A DNA stretch of 19,681 bases, taken from NCBI GenBank assembly GCA_016839655.1, contig JAEOTW010000337.1:1-19681 (forward strand). The letters run 5' to 3'. Below, piece by piece: positions 7,950-15,359 of this stretch. Both the position numbers and the translations under genes were made by a program. This stretch comes from Promethearchaeota archaeon (GTDB lineage: Archaea > Asgardarchaeota > Lokiarchaeia > Sigynarchaeales > SOKP01). A model generated the notes under the pieces. The model was given only the letters and a program-made list of their open reading frames with translations, had not been told where the DNA came from and ran no database searches. The number at the start of each line of letters is the position of its first letter. Position 1 is the stretch's first letter.

Positions 7950-8197
7950 TTATTTTTTTATCAATAGATTCTCATTTTTATACTCTTTCCCCCAAGCTCG
8001 TAAATTAACACCTTTAAGAGGACATGGATAGCTGGTTGTACAATGTATAGCAACAATTTGTTTATTACCTTCAGATTTAACTGCATCAATAGCGTTTTTT
8101 ACCTCCTGAAAAGTTGTCATTTCCGTACCAAAAATTATCGGCTAATTTTTTTTGCTGCATGTTTGATCAATCTATTTCTAAAGATATAACTTCCATT
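7950..8197 (-). pseudogene. neuB: Decayed neuB fragment (middle of the gene only)
   Basis: Read on the minus strand, 8141 down to 7950 encodes PIIFGTEMTTFQEVKNAI followed by KQIVAIHCTTSYPCPLKGVN, then a short tail and a TAA. This aligns codon by codon with residues 150-199 of the intact NeuB at 14303-15349 (PIILGTGMSTLKEVKQSI, then LLHCTTNYPCS and VNLNAMK). About 50 bp further upstream, in a shifted frame, LIKHAAKK continues the homology, joined through a frame-shifting indel and a TAG. The N-terminal barrel with the catalytic glutamate, the metal-binding histidines and the SAF domain are all absent. It is therefore non-functional debris of a further NeuB, closer to the second canonical copy than to its neighbour. 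Bases 7920-7949 and about 8198-8237 hold nothing I recognise. The exact upstream limit is uncertain. Confidence 0.8.
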
Positions 8198-8237
8198 ACT
8201 AAGAATTAAGGCGTCCGCCTAAATAATTTCGTTCAGA

Positions 8238-9149
8238 TTACATGAACCTAAAAAGAATTTGCTTCAGTAAATTTTTAACATTCCGATTATAAATAACAGA
8301 TGCTATACTACCCTCTTTGTAAGCTGTTAGTTTGTCTGAAATAGTGTATGTATTTCCCGTGCTACCGTACCCTAATTCTTTAAGCAAATCTGACCTCAGT
8401 ATTTCACAGTATTTTACCTCTTTGCTGTCTTTCTTTTTCTTCCACCGATAACAAGCTTTTTTATCAAACATTTTATTTAGATCATGAAAGGCCGAGTTGT
8501 CTAACCAATCGATTCCCCTGTCTTTTCCAGAACTAACGTTTCTTGTGAGTTCTACTCCTAGAAAATCAGACAACTTTCCAATGGTTGGTTCTGTATTCAA
8601 AATTAAATCTTCAAACTTAACTCTAAGAAAACTTTCACTTTTAATTCCTAAAGCGACGTTTATGTCGTTCTCCAATTCCAACATGTAGCGCGGGAGGTAA
8701 TAGTTGGGAAACGCATTTTTGACTGATAGCAAAACGTCCCTTGGATCCCTGAAGATGTATATTACATTAACATCTGTTTCATTGATAATTTTCGGCATCC
8801 ATTCGTCAACAACTGTTACCTTGGAACCTATTACTTCATAACCATTCTTTTTTCCCATTGCATCAAGTGCAGCGTCATACAACTCTTTTAAATTTGTAAA
8901 TTCTTTACCCAATTCATCCATCACATTACTTCCCATGGTCCGAGCTTCTGCTTTCAATTTAAAAAGTAAAACATTCTTCTGTTGTTCATCTAATGGTGTT
9001 AAAAATGAATTGATTCGTAAGTTCTTGGATGTTCTAAAAATCGTCACTAAAAAATCTCTGTATATAAGGCACTTTTCTTGGGAATTTAAGAAGTTGGCCA
9101 AAAAAGTTGTACCCGATCTCATATACCCTGTAATCAATACTTTTTTCAT
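8238..9149 (-). CDS. PAPS-dependent sulfotransferase
   Basis: A 303-residue cytosolic-type sulfotransferase (Sulfotransfer family). It moves sulfate from 3'-phosphoadenylyl sulfate to an acceptor hydroxyl or amine. The 5'-phosphosulfate loop is GYMRSGTTFLANFL (residues 8-21) and the 3'-phosphate site is FRDPRDVLLSVKNAF (133-147, with R134 and S142). These are the two family signatures in the right order. I start it at the ATG at 9149, which follows AGGGAG closely and begins MKKVLITG. A longer in-frame start at 9191 adds 14 residues without a good ribosome site. It lies at the 3' end of the minus-strand run, 108 bp after the glycosyltransferase at 9258-10523, so it may modify the glycan. The acceptor is unknown. 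Confidence 0.85.
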   Translation of the reverse strand: MKKVLITGYMRSGTTFLANFLNSQEKCLIYRDFLVTIFRTSKNLRINSFLTPLDEQQKNVLLFKLKAEARTMGSNVMDELGKEFTNLKELYDAALDAMGKKNGYEVIGSKVTVVDEWMPKIINETDVNVIYIFRDPRDVLLSVKNAFPNYYLPRYMLELENDINVALGIKSESFLRVKFEDLILNTEPTIGKLSDFLGVELTRNVSSGKDRGIDWLDNSAFHDLNKMFDKKACYRWKKKKDSKEVKYCEILRSDLLKELGYGSTGNTYTISDKLTAYKEGSIASVIYNRNVKNLLKQILFRFM

Positions 9150-9257
9150 TTTCTCCCTCTGGGTCAATCTTTGTCCAAACTTCTCGCACATCCACGATTC
9201 GCAAGACTAACCTGACGCCAATGCATAGAGGAATTAATAAAGATTAGCCAATTATGA

Positions 9258-10523
9258 TTATTCTCCCAATTTGGATTCTCGTTCATTTTTCCTTCTTATT
9301 ATTTTTTCTATGTCCTTTACAACTCTCTCACTACTTTTACCATCAAGATAACCTAATTTTGATTCCAGGTATTTTTTTCTCTTTATTTTAAATTCTTCTT
9401 TGTATTCCTTGGTAAGACATTTTTTTAAATGCTTACTAAGCTCTTCCGGAGTATCTGCTCTCAATTCAATTTCATTATTGAAATGATCGAAGAAATCCGT
9501 TAAATTTCTTTTAATCAAAATAATTGGGATTCCAAAAACCACTGCCTCAAAAGAACTATAGGATGCAACGGATACTTGAACATCTGTTATCTTAAATAAG
9601 CTGTTTAAATCTTCTTTTTTTACAATTGTATAGTTATCTCCACCTAAATCATCTAAGATTTTTTTATAACGCTCAACACCTTGTCTTGGGTGAATCTTTA
9701 CGATGAAATAAAAATTTGGGTTTTCTTTGATTAAATTTCGATATAAATTTTCCGTATCTCGAATATTTTTTTCATCTAAATGTTCATCTAACATCTGCGT
9801 ACAAATTGTTATTACCGGTTTATTTTCAGGAACGTTAAATCCTAATTTATCTAAATTGTCTTCAATGGATCTCCTATTTAAAATAGGATCGAATGCGGGA
9901 TTCCCTGTTATATATATATTTTTTTCAATTTTTTGTCCTTTGTAACAGTTTTTAAAATTATTACCCCATAAAAAAAGATAATTCTTTGGTCTTTCGTTGC
10001 CAAAAACATCTTGTCTCCGAAACAAGGGAATATTTAATAGTTTATTAAAGAATAAATAACCGAATTTGTCTATCAATCCCATCTCTCTCTTACTATCAAA
10101 AAAAGATGGCTGGACTATTATGAAAGGCACGTTATTTTTTTCTGCCCAAGCATTGCACATCCTATTTACATACTCCCCCATATCTGTTGCAGTTACAATT
10201 GCATCAGGATCAAGTAAGTTCAATTGTTTTTCTAACTGATTGTAAAGGTCTTTTGAATTTTTTATCACCTTTCTGAATTTTTTAAACTTACTGTCAGTTT
10301 CATCCCAAGCAGTGAGTAATGATTCATCAACCTCGTAATATTCGTCAAAATACTTTTTTACTTCTTCTATTTTTATACCTTTCTTGTTAAATTTGGCAAA
10401 AAATGGTTCTTTTGTGTTAAAATAAACATTATGAAATTTTCCCCTTGCAGATTTAGCAATATTGAAGAATACTGGATGAGACAAATAATAATAGCTAGGG
10501 ATATAAACAATTTTTTTTTTCAT
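9258..10523 (-). CDS. GT-B glycosyltransferase, candidate nonulosonic acid transferase
   Basis: A 421-residue protein without membrane segments. The C-terminal half has a GT-B nucleotide-binding lobe: VKIHPRQG (H278-P279) and SVASYSSFEAVVFGIPIIL (about 318-336). An HP motif followed by an S-S/T motif occurs in bacterial sialyl- and polysialyltransferases, Kdo transferases and CDP-glycerol glycerophosphotransferases, where they contact the CMP moiety. The N-terminal lobe (1-200) is lysine-rich and not recognised. The ATG at 10523 overlaps the dehydratase stop by four bases (ATGA), so it is co-translated with the sugar-synthesis genes. Context and motifs together make transfer of a CMP-nonulosonate the leading guess. 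A general capsule-type or glycerol-phosphate transferase is the alternative. Confidence 0.65.
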   Translation of the reverse strand: MKKKIVYIPSYYYLSHPVFFNIAKSARGKFHNVYFNTKEPFFAKFNKKGIKIEEVKKYFDEYYEVDESLLTAWDETDSKFKKFRKVIKNSKDLYNQLEKQLNLLDPDAIVTATDMGEYVNRMCNAWAEKNNVPFIIVQPSFFDSKREMGLIDKFGYLFFNKLLNIPLFRRQDVFGNERPKNYLFLWGNNFKNCYKGQKIEKNIYITGNPAFDPILNRRSIEDNLDKLGFNVPENKPVITICTQMLDEHLDEKNIRDTENLYRNLIKENPNFYFIVKIHPRQGVERYKKILDDLGGDNYTIVKKEDLNSLFKITDVQVSVASYSSFEAVVFGIPIILIKRNLTDFFDHFNNEIELRADTPEELSKHLKKCLTKEYKEEFKIKRKKYLESKLGYLDGKSSERVVKDIEKIIRRKNERESKLGE

Positions 10524-11596
10524 TTCGCCTCTTCTCTCGTTTTTAATTTAAATAACAATTTTTTTATTTCCTCTTTTGAAAGAGGTTTAATATCTTTTGA
10601 TGTGTATCGATTTAATTTGCTGTGTACTGCATTTTGATAATCATTAACTTCAAATTCTATATTTGGAATTTCTAATTGTGGAGGTATTATTATCATTTCC
10701 TCAGTTTCAAATGCCAGTTTCGCCTCAGTCTCAGTCATGAGTTCTTCAAAGATCTTTTCACCAGCTCTAGCACCTACAATTTTCTTTTTAATATCCTTTT
10801 TCTTGTAACCGTATTTTCTGCTATATTTTTCTATGACTACATCTGTCAAATCCCCAAGTTTTACGACAGGCATTTTTAGAATAAAAACTTCTCCACCTTT
10901 TGCCATTATTGTAGCCTTAAAAACCAAGTCAACCGTGCTTGATATTGGCATTACAAATCTCGTCATATCAGGATCGGTAATAGTTATCGGTTTTTTTTGT
11001 CTAATTTGCTCTTCAAAAAGAGGGACAACAGAACCACGAGAAAACAAAACGTTCCCGAATCTTACACAGGAAAATATTGTTTTTTTTGTACCTTTACCCT
11101 CATTCGCATCAATAATAAGTTTCTCAGATAATAGTTTCGTTGCACCCATTGTATTAATCGGATTAACAGCTTTATCTGTACTAATGCTTATCACTTTGTC
11201 AACATCATTACTAAATGCTGTTTCTATTACGTTTTGAGTGCCAATTACATTAGTTTTTATCGCTTCGAATGGGTTGTACTCACAAAGTGGAACGTGTTTT
11301 AAAGCAGCAGTATGAAAAACGATATCAATATCTTCCATTGCAAGATTCAGTCTTTCTTTATCTCGAATATCGCCGATCAAAAATCTTCTATTGGAAATCT
11401 CATGCATCATCTTATCTCCGCCGTCATCAGCCTGATGCATCATTCTAAAGGTATTATCTTCATCGTTACTGAAAATCCTAACAACCTTTGGTTTATATCT
11501 TAAGACACTCCTTACAATTTCACTTCCAATACATCCAGTTCCTCCGGTTACTAGGATTTTTTTATTTCTAAAAATATTTTCTAATTGTTTTTCCAT
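10520..11596 (-). CDS. CapD/PglF-like UDP-GlcNAc 4,6-dehydratase
   Basis: A 358-residue soluble short-chain dehydrogenase of the polysaccharide biosynthesis (CapD) group. It has GGTGCIGS (18-25) for NAD(P), TAALKHVPLCEYNP (96-109), and the active-site segment STDKAVNPINTMGATK (139-154) with T140, D141, K142, a methionine in place of the usual SDR tyrosine, and K154. The Met form occurs in CapD/PglF/WbpM-type dehydratases, which give UDP-4-keto-6-deoxy-GlcNAc on the way to bacillosamine; the 5-inverting PseB type has YGATK. With a NeuC rather than a PseG hydrolase nearby, this favours the legionaminic over the pseudaminic route (inference). The ATG at 11596 after GGTGA is a better start than the TTG at 11614. 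It begins five bases after the aminotransferase stop. Confidence 0.85.
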   Translation of the reverse strand: MEKQLENIFRNKKILVTGGTGCIGSEIVRSVLRYKPKVVRIFSNDEDNTFRMMHQADDGGDKMMHEISNRRFLIGDIRDKERLNLAMEDIDIVFHTAALKHVPLCEYNPFEAIKTNVIGTQNVIETAFSNDVDKVISISTDKAVNPINTMGATKLLSEKLIIDANEGKGTKKTIFSCVRFGNVLFSRGSVVPLFEEQIRQKKPITITDPDMTRFVMPISSTVDLVFKATIMAKGGEVFILKMPVVKLGDLTDVVIEKYSRKYGYKKKDIKKKIVGARAGEKIFEELMTETEAKLAFETEEMIIIPPQLEIPNIEFEVNDYQNAVHSKLNRYTSKDIKPLSKEEIKKLLFKLKTREEAK

Positions 11597-11601
11597 TATT
11601 T

Positions 11602-12738
11602 TCACCAATAACAATTTCTAATATTATCAACTATGTAATTTATTTCTTTATTTGCTAATGTTGGATATAATGGTAAGGTAAGAACTTTTTTGGCTATTTG
11701 TTCTGTCTTTGGTAAATCACCTTCTTTGTAATTGAATTCTTTCCTGTATAATGTTTTTAGATGAATGGGCTCGAAATATACTTTTGTCATTATATCTGCA
11801 TTCGTCAGATGTTGTTGCATTTTATCTCTACTTTTGTTATCATCTAGTTGTATAGTATACATCTGATAGACATGATAATAATCTTTGGATTCCATAGGAG
11901 GTTTTATTTTATTGGTTTTTGATAATTTCTTGTTATAATAGTTAGCTTTCTCTCTCCTCAGTCTTATGATTTTATCGATTTTTTTAAATTGTGATAATGC
12001 TAGAGAGGCTGTTATGCTAGACATTCGATAGTTATAGCCTACTCGAATGTAGTCTAACTCTTTTGTTGTAGAAAAATATTCTTCTTTATTTTCCAGACGT
12101 CCGTGTGAACGAATAAGTTTTAGTTTTCGATAGATATCTTTAGAATCTGTAACTATCATTCCTCCCTCTCCTGCAGTGATAACTTTATTTTGACAAAAAC
12201 TGAACATAGCAGAATGTCCAAAAGTTCCAACCATTTTTTGATATATTTTTGATCCAAGAGATTCCGCAGCGTCTTCTATGAGTAACAGCCTATGATCATC
12301 GGCAATTTCCCGTAACGCTTTTATCTCTTTACAAGGCTTACCTCCATAATGAACAGGAATAATTGCTTTTGTTTTATTGGTTATTTTCTCCTTGACATCT
12401 TCTGGATCTAAACCATATGATTGTTCCTCGATTTCGGCAAATACTGGTTTCGCCCCTGTTAATATAACCGCATTTGCGGTTGCAATAAATGTGAATGAGG
12501 GAACTATTATTTCATCTCCTTTCCCCATCTCATGTGCTAGTATCAATGCATGAAGGGCGGATGTACCAGAATTACATGATATTGCATATTTTCTTCCTAT
12601 GTATTGAGCAATTTCCATTTCTAATTCTTTTATTTCTGGACCGGTTGACCAGTAATTTCCCCTTTTTATAACATTTGTTACTAATTCGATATCTTCCTCA
12701 TCCCAATAAATATTGAATAAGGGTATTTTCCAGTTCAT
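11602..12738 (-). CDS. DegT/DnrJ/EryC1/StrS-family PLP aminotransferase
   Basis: A 378-residue sugar aminotransferase. Signatures are CNSGTSALH (55-63, phosphate binding), PSFTFIATANA (80-90), IEDAAESLGS (154-163, with D156 facing the pyridine nitrogen) and FSFCQNKVITAGEGG (179-193) with K185 as the Schiff-base lysine. In LegC and PglE the same fold aminates C4 of the UDP-4-keto sugar made by the neighbouring dehydratase. The start ATG overlaps the acetyltransferase stop as ATGA, and a GGGAG lies about nine bases upstream. Full family length, nothing missing. The substrate follows from the flanking dehydratase and acetyltransferase, not from the sequence itself. Confidence 0.9.
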   Translation of the reverse strand: MNWKIPLFNIYWDEEDIELVTNVIKRGNYWSTGPEIKELEMEIAQYIGRKYAISCNSGTSALHALILAHEMGKGDEIIVPSFTFIATANAVILTGAKPVFAEIEEQSYGLDPEDVKEKITNKTKAIIPVHYGGKPCKEIKALREIADDHRLLLIEDAAESLGSKIYQKMVGTFGHSAMFSFCQNKVITAGEGGMIVTDSKDIYRKLKLIRSHGRLENKEEYFSTTKELDYIRVGYNYRMSSITASLALSQFKKIDKIIRLRREKANYYNKKLSKTNKIKPPMESKDYYHVYQMYTIQLDDNKSRDKMQQHLTNADIMTKVYFEPIHLKTLYRKEFNYKEGDLPKTEQIAKKVLTLPLYPTLANKEINYIVDNIRNCYW

Positions 12739-13145
12739 TTCTTTTTACTCCCAATTATTTTTATAGGAGAGCCATAGGCAACCATGTCATCTGGGACATC
12801 TATATTGACAAAACTATATGCCCCTATTACTGCGTTTTTGCCGATTGTCACACCCGGCATGACCGTTGAGTGTGTGCCAACGCGTGCATTTTTTTTAATT
12901 ACTATTTTTCCTTTTTTATCATCAATTGTTGAGATAGAATATATTGAACAATGTGAACCAATCTGTACATTTTCTTCAATTACCACTCCATATTCTGCAT
13001 TTATATATGTAAAAGCGCCGATGTCTGTATTTTTACCTAGTTTTAATTTGTCTTTATTCTGAATTAAAAAGTGATATTTTGGATGAAGTTTTTTTTCTTC
13101 AATTTTTGGAAACTTCCAATTTTTTAATCTTTCTTCAGACACCAT
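12735..13145 (-). CDS. Hexapeptide-repeat (left-handed beta-helix) acetyltransferase
   Basis: A 136-residue protein made mostly of hexapeptide repeats (IGAFTYINAEYGVVI, VQIGSHCSIYS, ARVGTHSTVMPGVTIGKNAVIGAYSFV), followed by the usual VPDDMVAYGSP close. It forms a trimeric left-handed helix that uses acetyl-CoA. Its place between NeuC and the aminotransferase points to N-acetylation of the new 4-amino group, the step done by LegH or PglD. Unlike those it lacks an N-terminal Rossmann lobe, being closer to short WbpD-like enzymes. An O-acetyltransferase role is possible. The ATG at 13145 has GAGG four bases upstream, and it lies ten bases after the neuC stop. Confidence 0.82.
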   Translation of the reverse strand: MVSEERLKNWKFPKIEEKKLHPKYHFLIQNKDKLKLGKNTDIGAFTYINAEYGVVIEENVQIGSHCSIYSISTIDDKKGKIVIKKNARVGTHSTVMPGVTIGKNAVIGAYSFVNIDVPDDMVAYGSPIKIIGSKKK

Positions 13146-13155
13146 ATTCCTCTTT

Positions 13156-14301
13156 TTAGTAAGTAAGTTTTTTTTGAATTAGCTCATCATCGATTTTTAT
13201 TTCTTTAATTTTTTTCACGATTTTTTGTGCAGCATTTCCATTTCCAAATCTATTTTTACATCTCTTCACTTTTCCCTGAAAATCTTTATTTTTAAGAGCA
13301 TAATCAATTGCTTTCAATATTTTGTTTTTATCTGGTTCTACGTTTATGATATTTTCAGATTTTTCTCGTCCCTGTTGTCTTTTTCCAATGTTTATTACTG
13401 GAATCATAAAAGAAGGTGCTTCAATTATTCCACTACTTGAGTTACCTATCATTATTTCAACTGACTTCATTAAACCAAGATAGTCTTCATGAGCTAAATT
13501 TTTGAAAATATGAATATAATCTTTGCCTTTGTAACTTTCAATTAGATCTATTAGTTTTTTACTTCCTGCATCACAGTTTGGATAAATCACAATTGTTTGT
13601 TCTTTTAAATACTCTAATGCAAGGAAAAGCTCTTTCATATCTGAATATCCTTTGTAATCAATCGTTGTTATAGGATGTTGTACGACTAAAAATGTTGTTT
13701 TATTTGGATTTAAATTGTATTTTTTAAAAATTTCGTCTTTGGATGCAACTTTTTTGTTAAGTATTGTATCCAATGTCAGTGCTCCTGTAAAAAATATTCT
13801 TTTTTCTTCCTCTCCCATTTTTTTGATGCGTTCTGCATTTAGCTTTGTATGTGTAAAATGAATGTGAGCAATTTTTGTAATAGCGTGCCTTATCGACTCA
13901 TCTATAGTAAATCCTGTTACATCTCCACCGTTTATGTGTGCAATTGGAATATTGAGGTATAATGCTGCTAAAGAAGCTGCTAATGATTCGCTTCTGTCCC
14001 CAAGAACTATAATCATGTCTGGTCGTTTGTTATTGAAGTATTCTGTAAAGTTTTTGATACCTATTGCTAAGTAATCTGCCATATCTTTAAGGTGGTCTCC
14101 TCTCAGAGGCATGTCGATTTTTACTAATTTTGGGAAATCTTTTTCAACGATTTGATATGTATTTCCAAAATCAGATAAAAGGTGCATACCGGTTACAATA
14201 GGCATAAGTTGCAAATCTTTGTCTTTTTTTATTGCAGTCATTAATGGTTTTAGATATCCATATTCTGCACGAGTACCTGTAACAACTGCTATTTTTTTCA
14301 T
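13156..14301 (-). CDS. neuC: NeuC/LegG-type UDP-sugar 2-epimerase, hydrolysing (cassette 2)
   Basis: A 381-residue enzyme with GTRAEYGYLKPL at the N-terminus, LGDRSESLAASLA, HINGGDVTGFTIDESIRHAITK, YPNCDAG, and GNSSSGIIEAPSFMIP near the C-terminus. It is the hydrolysing 2-epimerase that turns a UDP-linked gluco sugar into the free manno sugar for NeuB. Here, directly beside a dehydratase, aminotransferase and acetyltransferase, the likely substrate is UDP-2,4-diacetamido-2,4,6-trideoxyglucose (the LegG reaction). Compared with the other NeuC it has HINGGD instead of HIEGGE and a lysine-rich tail instead of FWNVPCQKQF, consistent with different specificity. One base separates it from the neuB stop. 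Family firm; specificity inferred from neighbours. Confidence 0.88.
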   Translation of the reverse strand: MKKIAVVTGTRAEYGYLKPLMTAIKKDKDLQLMPIVTGMHLLSDFGNTYQIVEKDFPKLVKIDMPLRGDHLKDMADYLAIGIKNFTEYFNNKRPDMIIVLGDRSESLAASLAALYLNIPIAHINGGDVTGFTIDESIRHAITKIAHIHFTHTKLNAERIKKMGEEEKRIFFTGALTLDTILNKKVASKDEIFKKYNLNPNKTTFLVVQHPITTIDYKGYSDMKELFLALEYLKEQTIVIYPNCDAGSKKLIDLIESYKGKDYIHIFKNLAHEDYLGLMKSVEIMIGNSSSGIIEAPSFMIPVINIGKRQQGREKSENIINVEPDKNKILKAIDYALKNKDFQGKVKRCKNRFGNGNAAQKIVKKIKEIKIDDELIQKKLTY

Positions 14302-14302
14302 A

Positions 14303-15349
14303 TTATTCTACCATATTTTTATGCAAAACTTCATCTTTTGAAATATTGCATTTAGTTTTTTTCCCAATTATATTATCTATATATACTGGGTCTAAACCAG
14401 TTCCGGGACGTTTTATAGAAAGCATATCTTTAGTAATAATCTTTCCTTTTTTGATATCTTTTTTAGCAACAATGCTTTTTCTTACAAGTTTCATAATATC
14501 TTTTTCAGAACTAGTTGGTTTTTTATCAGGACTTCCAAGAGCTTTTTCTGCATTTCTAATATCAATTACCATCTGTTTTAATTCATCAGGCTCCATTGAT
14601 GCTTTATGATCCGGTCCCTTCATTTTTTTGTTAAGAGTGAAATGTTTTTCTATTATACATGCCCCCATTGCTACAGCCATTATTGGAACTAATGTTCCTT
14701 GTGTGTGATCTGAGTAACCTACTAAACAGCCGGTTTTTTCTTTTATTGTTTTCATTGCATTAAGGTTGACTTCATCTAATGAACAAGGATAATTTGTTGT
14801 GCAATGAAGTAATACAATTTTTTTGTTTGCTTGAGATTTGACCACATTGATTGATTGTTTTACTTCTTTAAGAGTTGACATTCCTGTTCCTAGAATTATT
14901 GGTTTTCCTTTTTTTGCAGCATATCTTAAAGAGGGGATATTTGTAAGATCACCCGATCCAAATTTGTATGCTGGAACTAGTTTTTCTAAAAAATCAATTG
15001 CATCAAACGAGTGAGGAGAAGAAAGAAAAATAATTTTTTTTTTATCGCAATATTTCTTGAGAGTTATAAAATCATCATATTTTAGTTCAAGGATTTTTAT
15101 TAGATCAATTTGTTTTATTTTTTTGCCGATGTTTTCTTTTGCATATTTTGCAATATCTGCATTTGAGGTTGTTAGTTCTTCTGATTTAAAAGTTTGAAAT
15201 TTTACAGCATTGGCACCTGCTTCAACGGCTTTATCAATTAATTTTTTTGCCAGCTTTAAACTTCCATTGTGGTTAACACCTGCTTCGGCTATTATAAAGC
15301 ATGGTTGTTTTTCACCTACAAACTTGTTTCCAATTTTTATCTTTTTCAT
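14303..15349 (-). CDS. neuB: Canonical NeuB/LegI nonulosonate synthase (cassette 2)
   Basis: A 348-residue classical NeuB with all signatures: IAEAGVNHNG (E22), VKFQ (K50, Q52), LLHCTTNYP (180-188), YSDHTQG (H215), IEKHF (H236), KGPDHKAS (D247) and KRPGTGL (R314). As I recall, the metal histidines and substrate residues of the meningococcal enzyme carry these same numbers. The reaction joins phosphoenolpyruvate to the free manno sugar; with the preceding steps present the product would be N,N-diacetyllegionaminic acid or an isomer. GAGGT lies about eight bases before the ATG. It is ten bases past the SpsF-like gene and one base before neuC. No defects are visible. The broken copy at 7950-8197 is its closest relative in the window. 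Confidence 0.92.
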   Translation of the reverse strand: MKKIKIGNKFVGEKQPCFIIAEAGVNHNGSLKLAKKLIDKAVEAGANAVKFQTFKSEELTTSNADIAKYAKENIGKKIKQIDLIKILELKYDDFITLKKYCDKKKIIFLSSPHSFDAIDFLEKLVPAYKFGSGDLTNIPSLRYAAKKGKPIILGTGMSTLKEVKQSINVVKSQANKKIVLLHCTTNYPCSLDEVNLNAMKTIKEKTGCLVGYSDHTQGTLVPIMAVAMGACIIEKHFTLNKKMKGPDHKASMEPDELKQMVIDIRNAEKALGSPDKKPTSSEKDIMKLVRKSIVAKKDIKKGKIITKDMLSIKRPGTGLDPVYIDNIIGKKTKCNISKDEVLHKNMVE

Positions 15350-15359
15350 TATAGCAACC

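Noticed and set aside
8139..8145. The TAG in the neuB remnant as a read-through (pyrrolysine) codon
   Set aside because: A frameshift lies beside it, and both ends of the gene are missing, so it is simply a broken gene.
9150..9191. A longer N-terminus for the sulfotransferase
   Set aside because: The extra 14 residues precede the typical MKKVLITG start and lack a good ribosome site, whereas AGGGAG sits just before the ATG at 9149.
10833..11237. A 134-codon plus-strand open frame inside the dehydratase
   Set aside because: It is the antisense shadow of a strongly conserved SDR enzyme and has no independent features.
11597..11614. TTG start for the dehydratase overlapping the aminotransferase
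   Set aside because: The ATG at 11596 has a GGTGA site and leaves a normal five-base gap.
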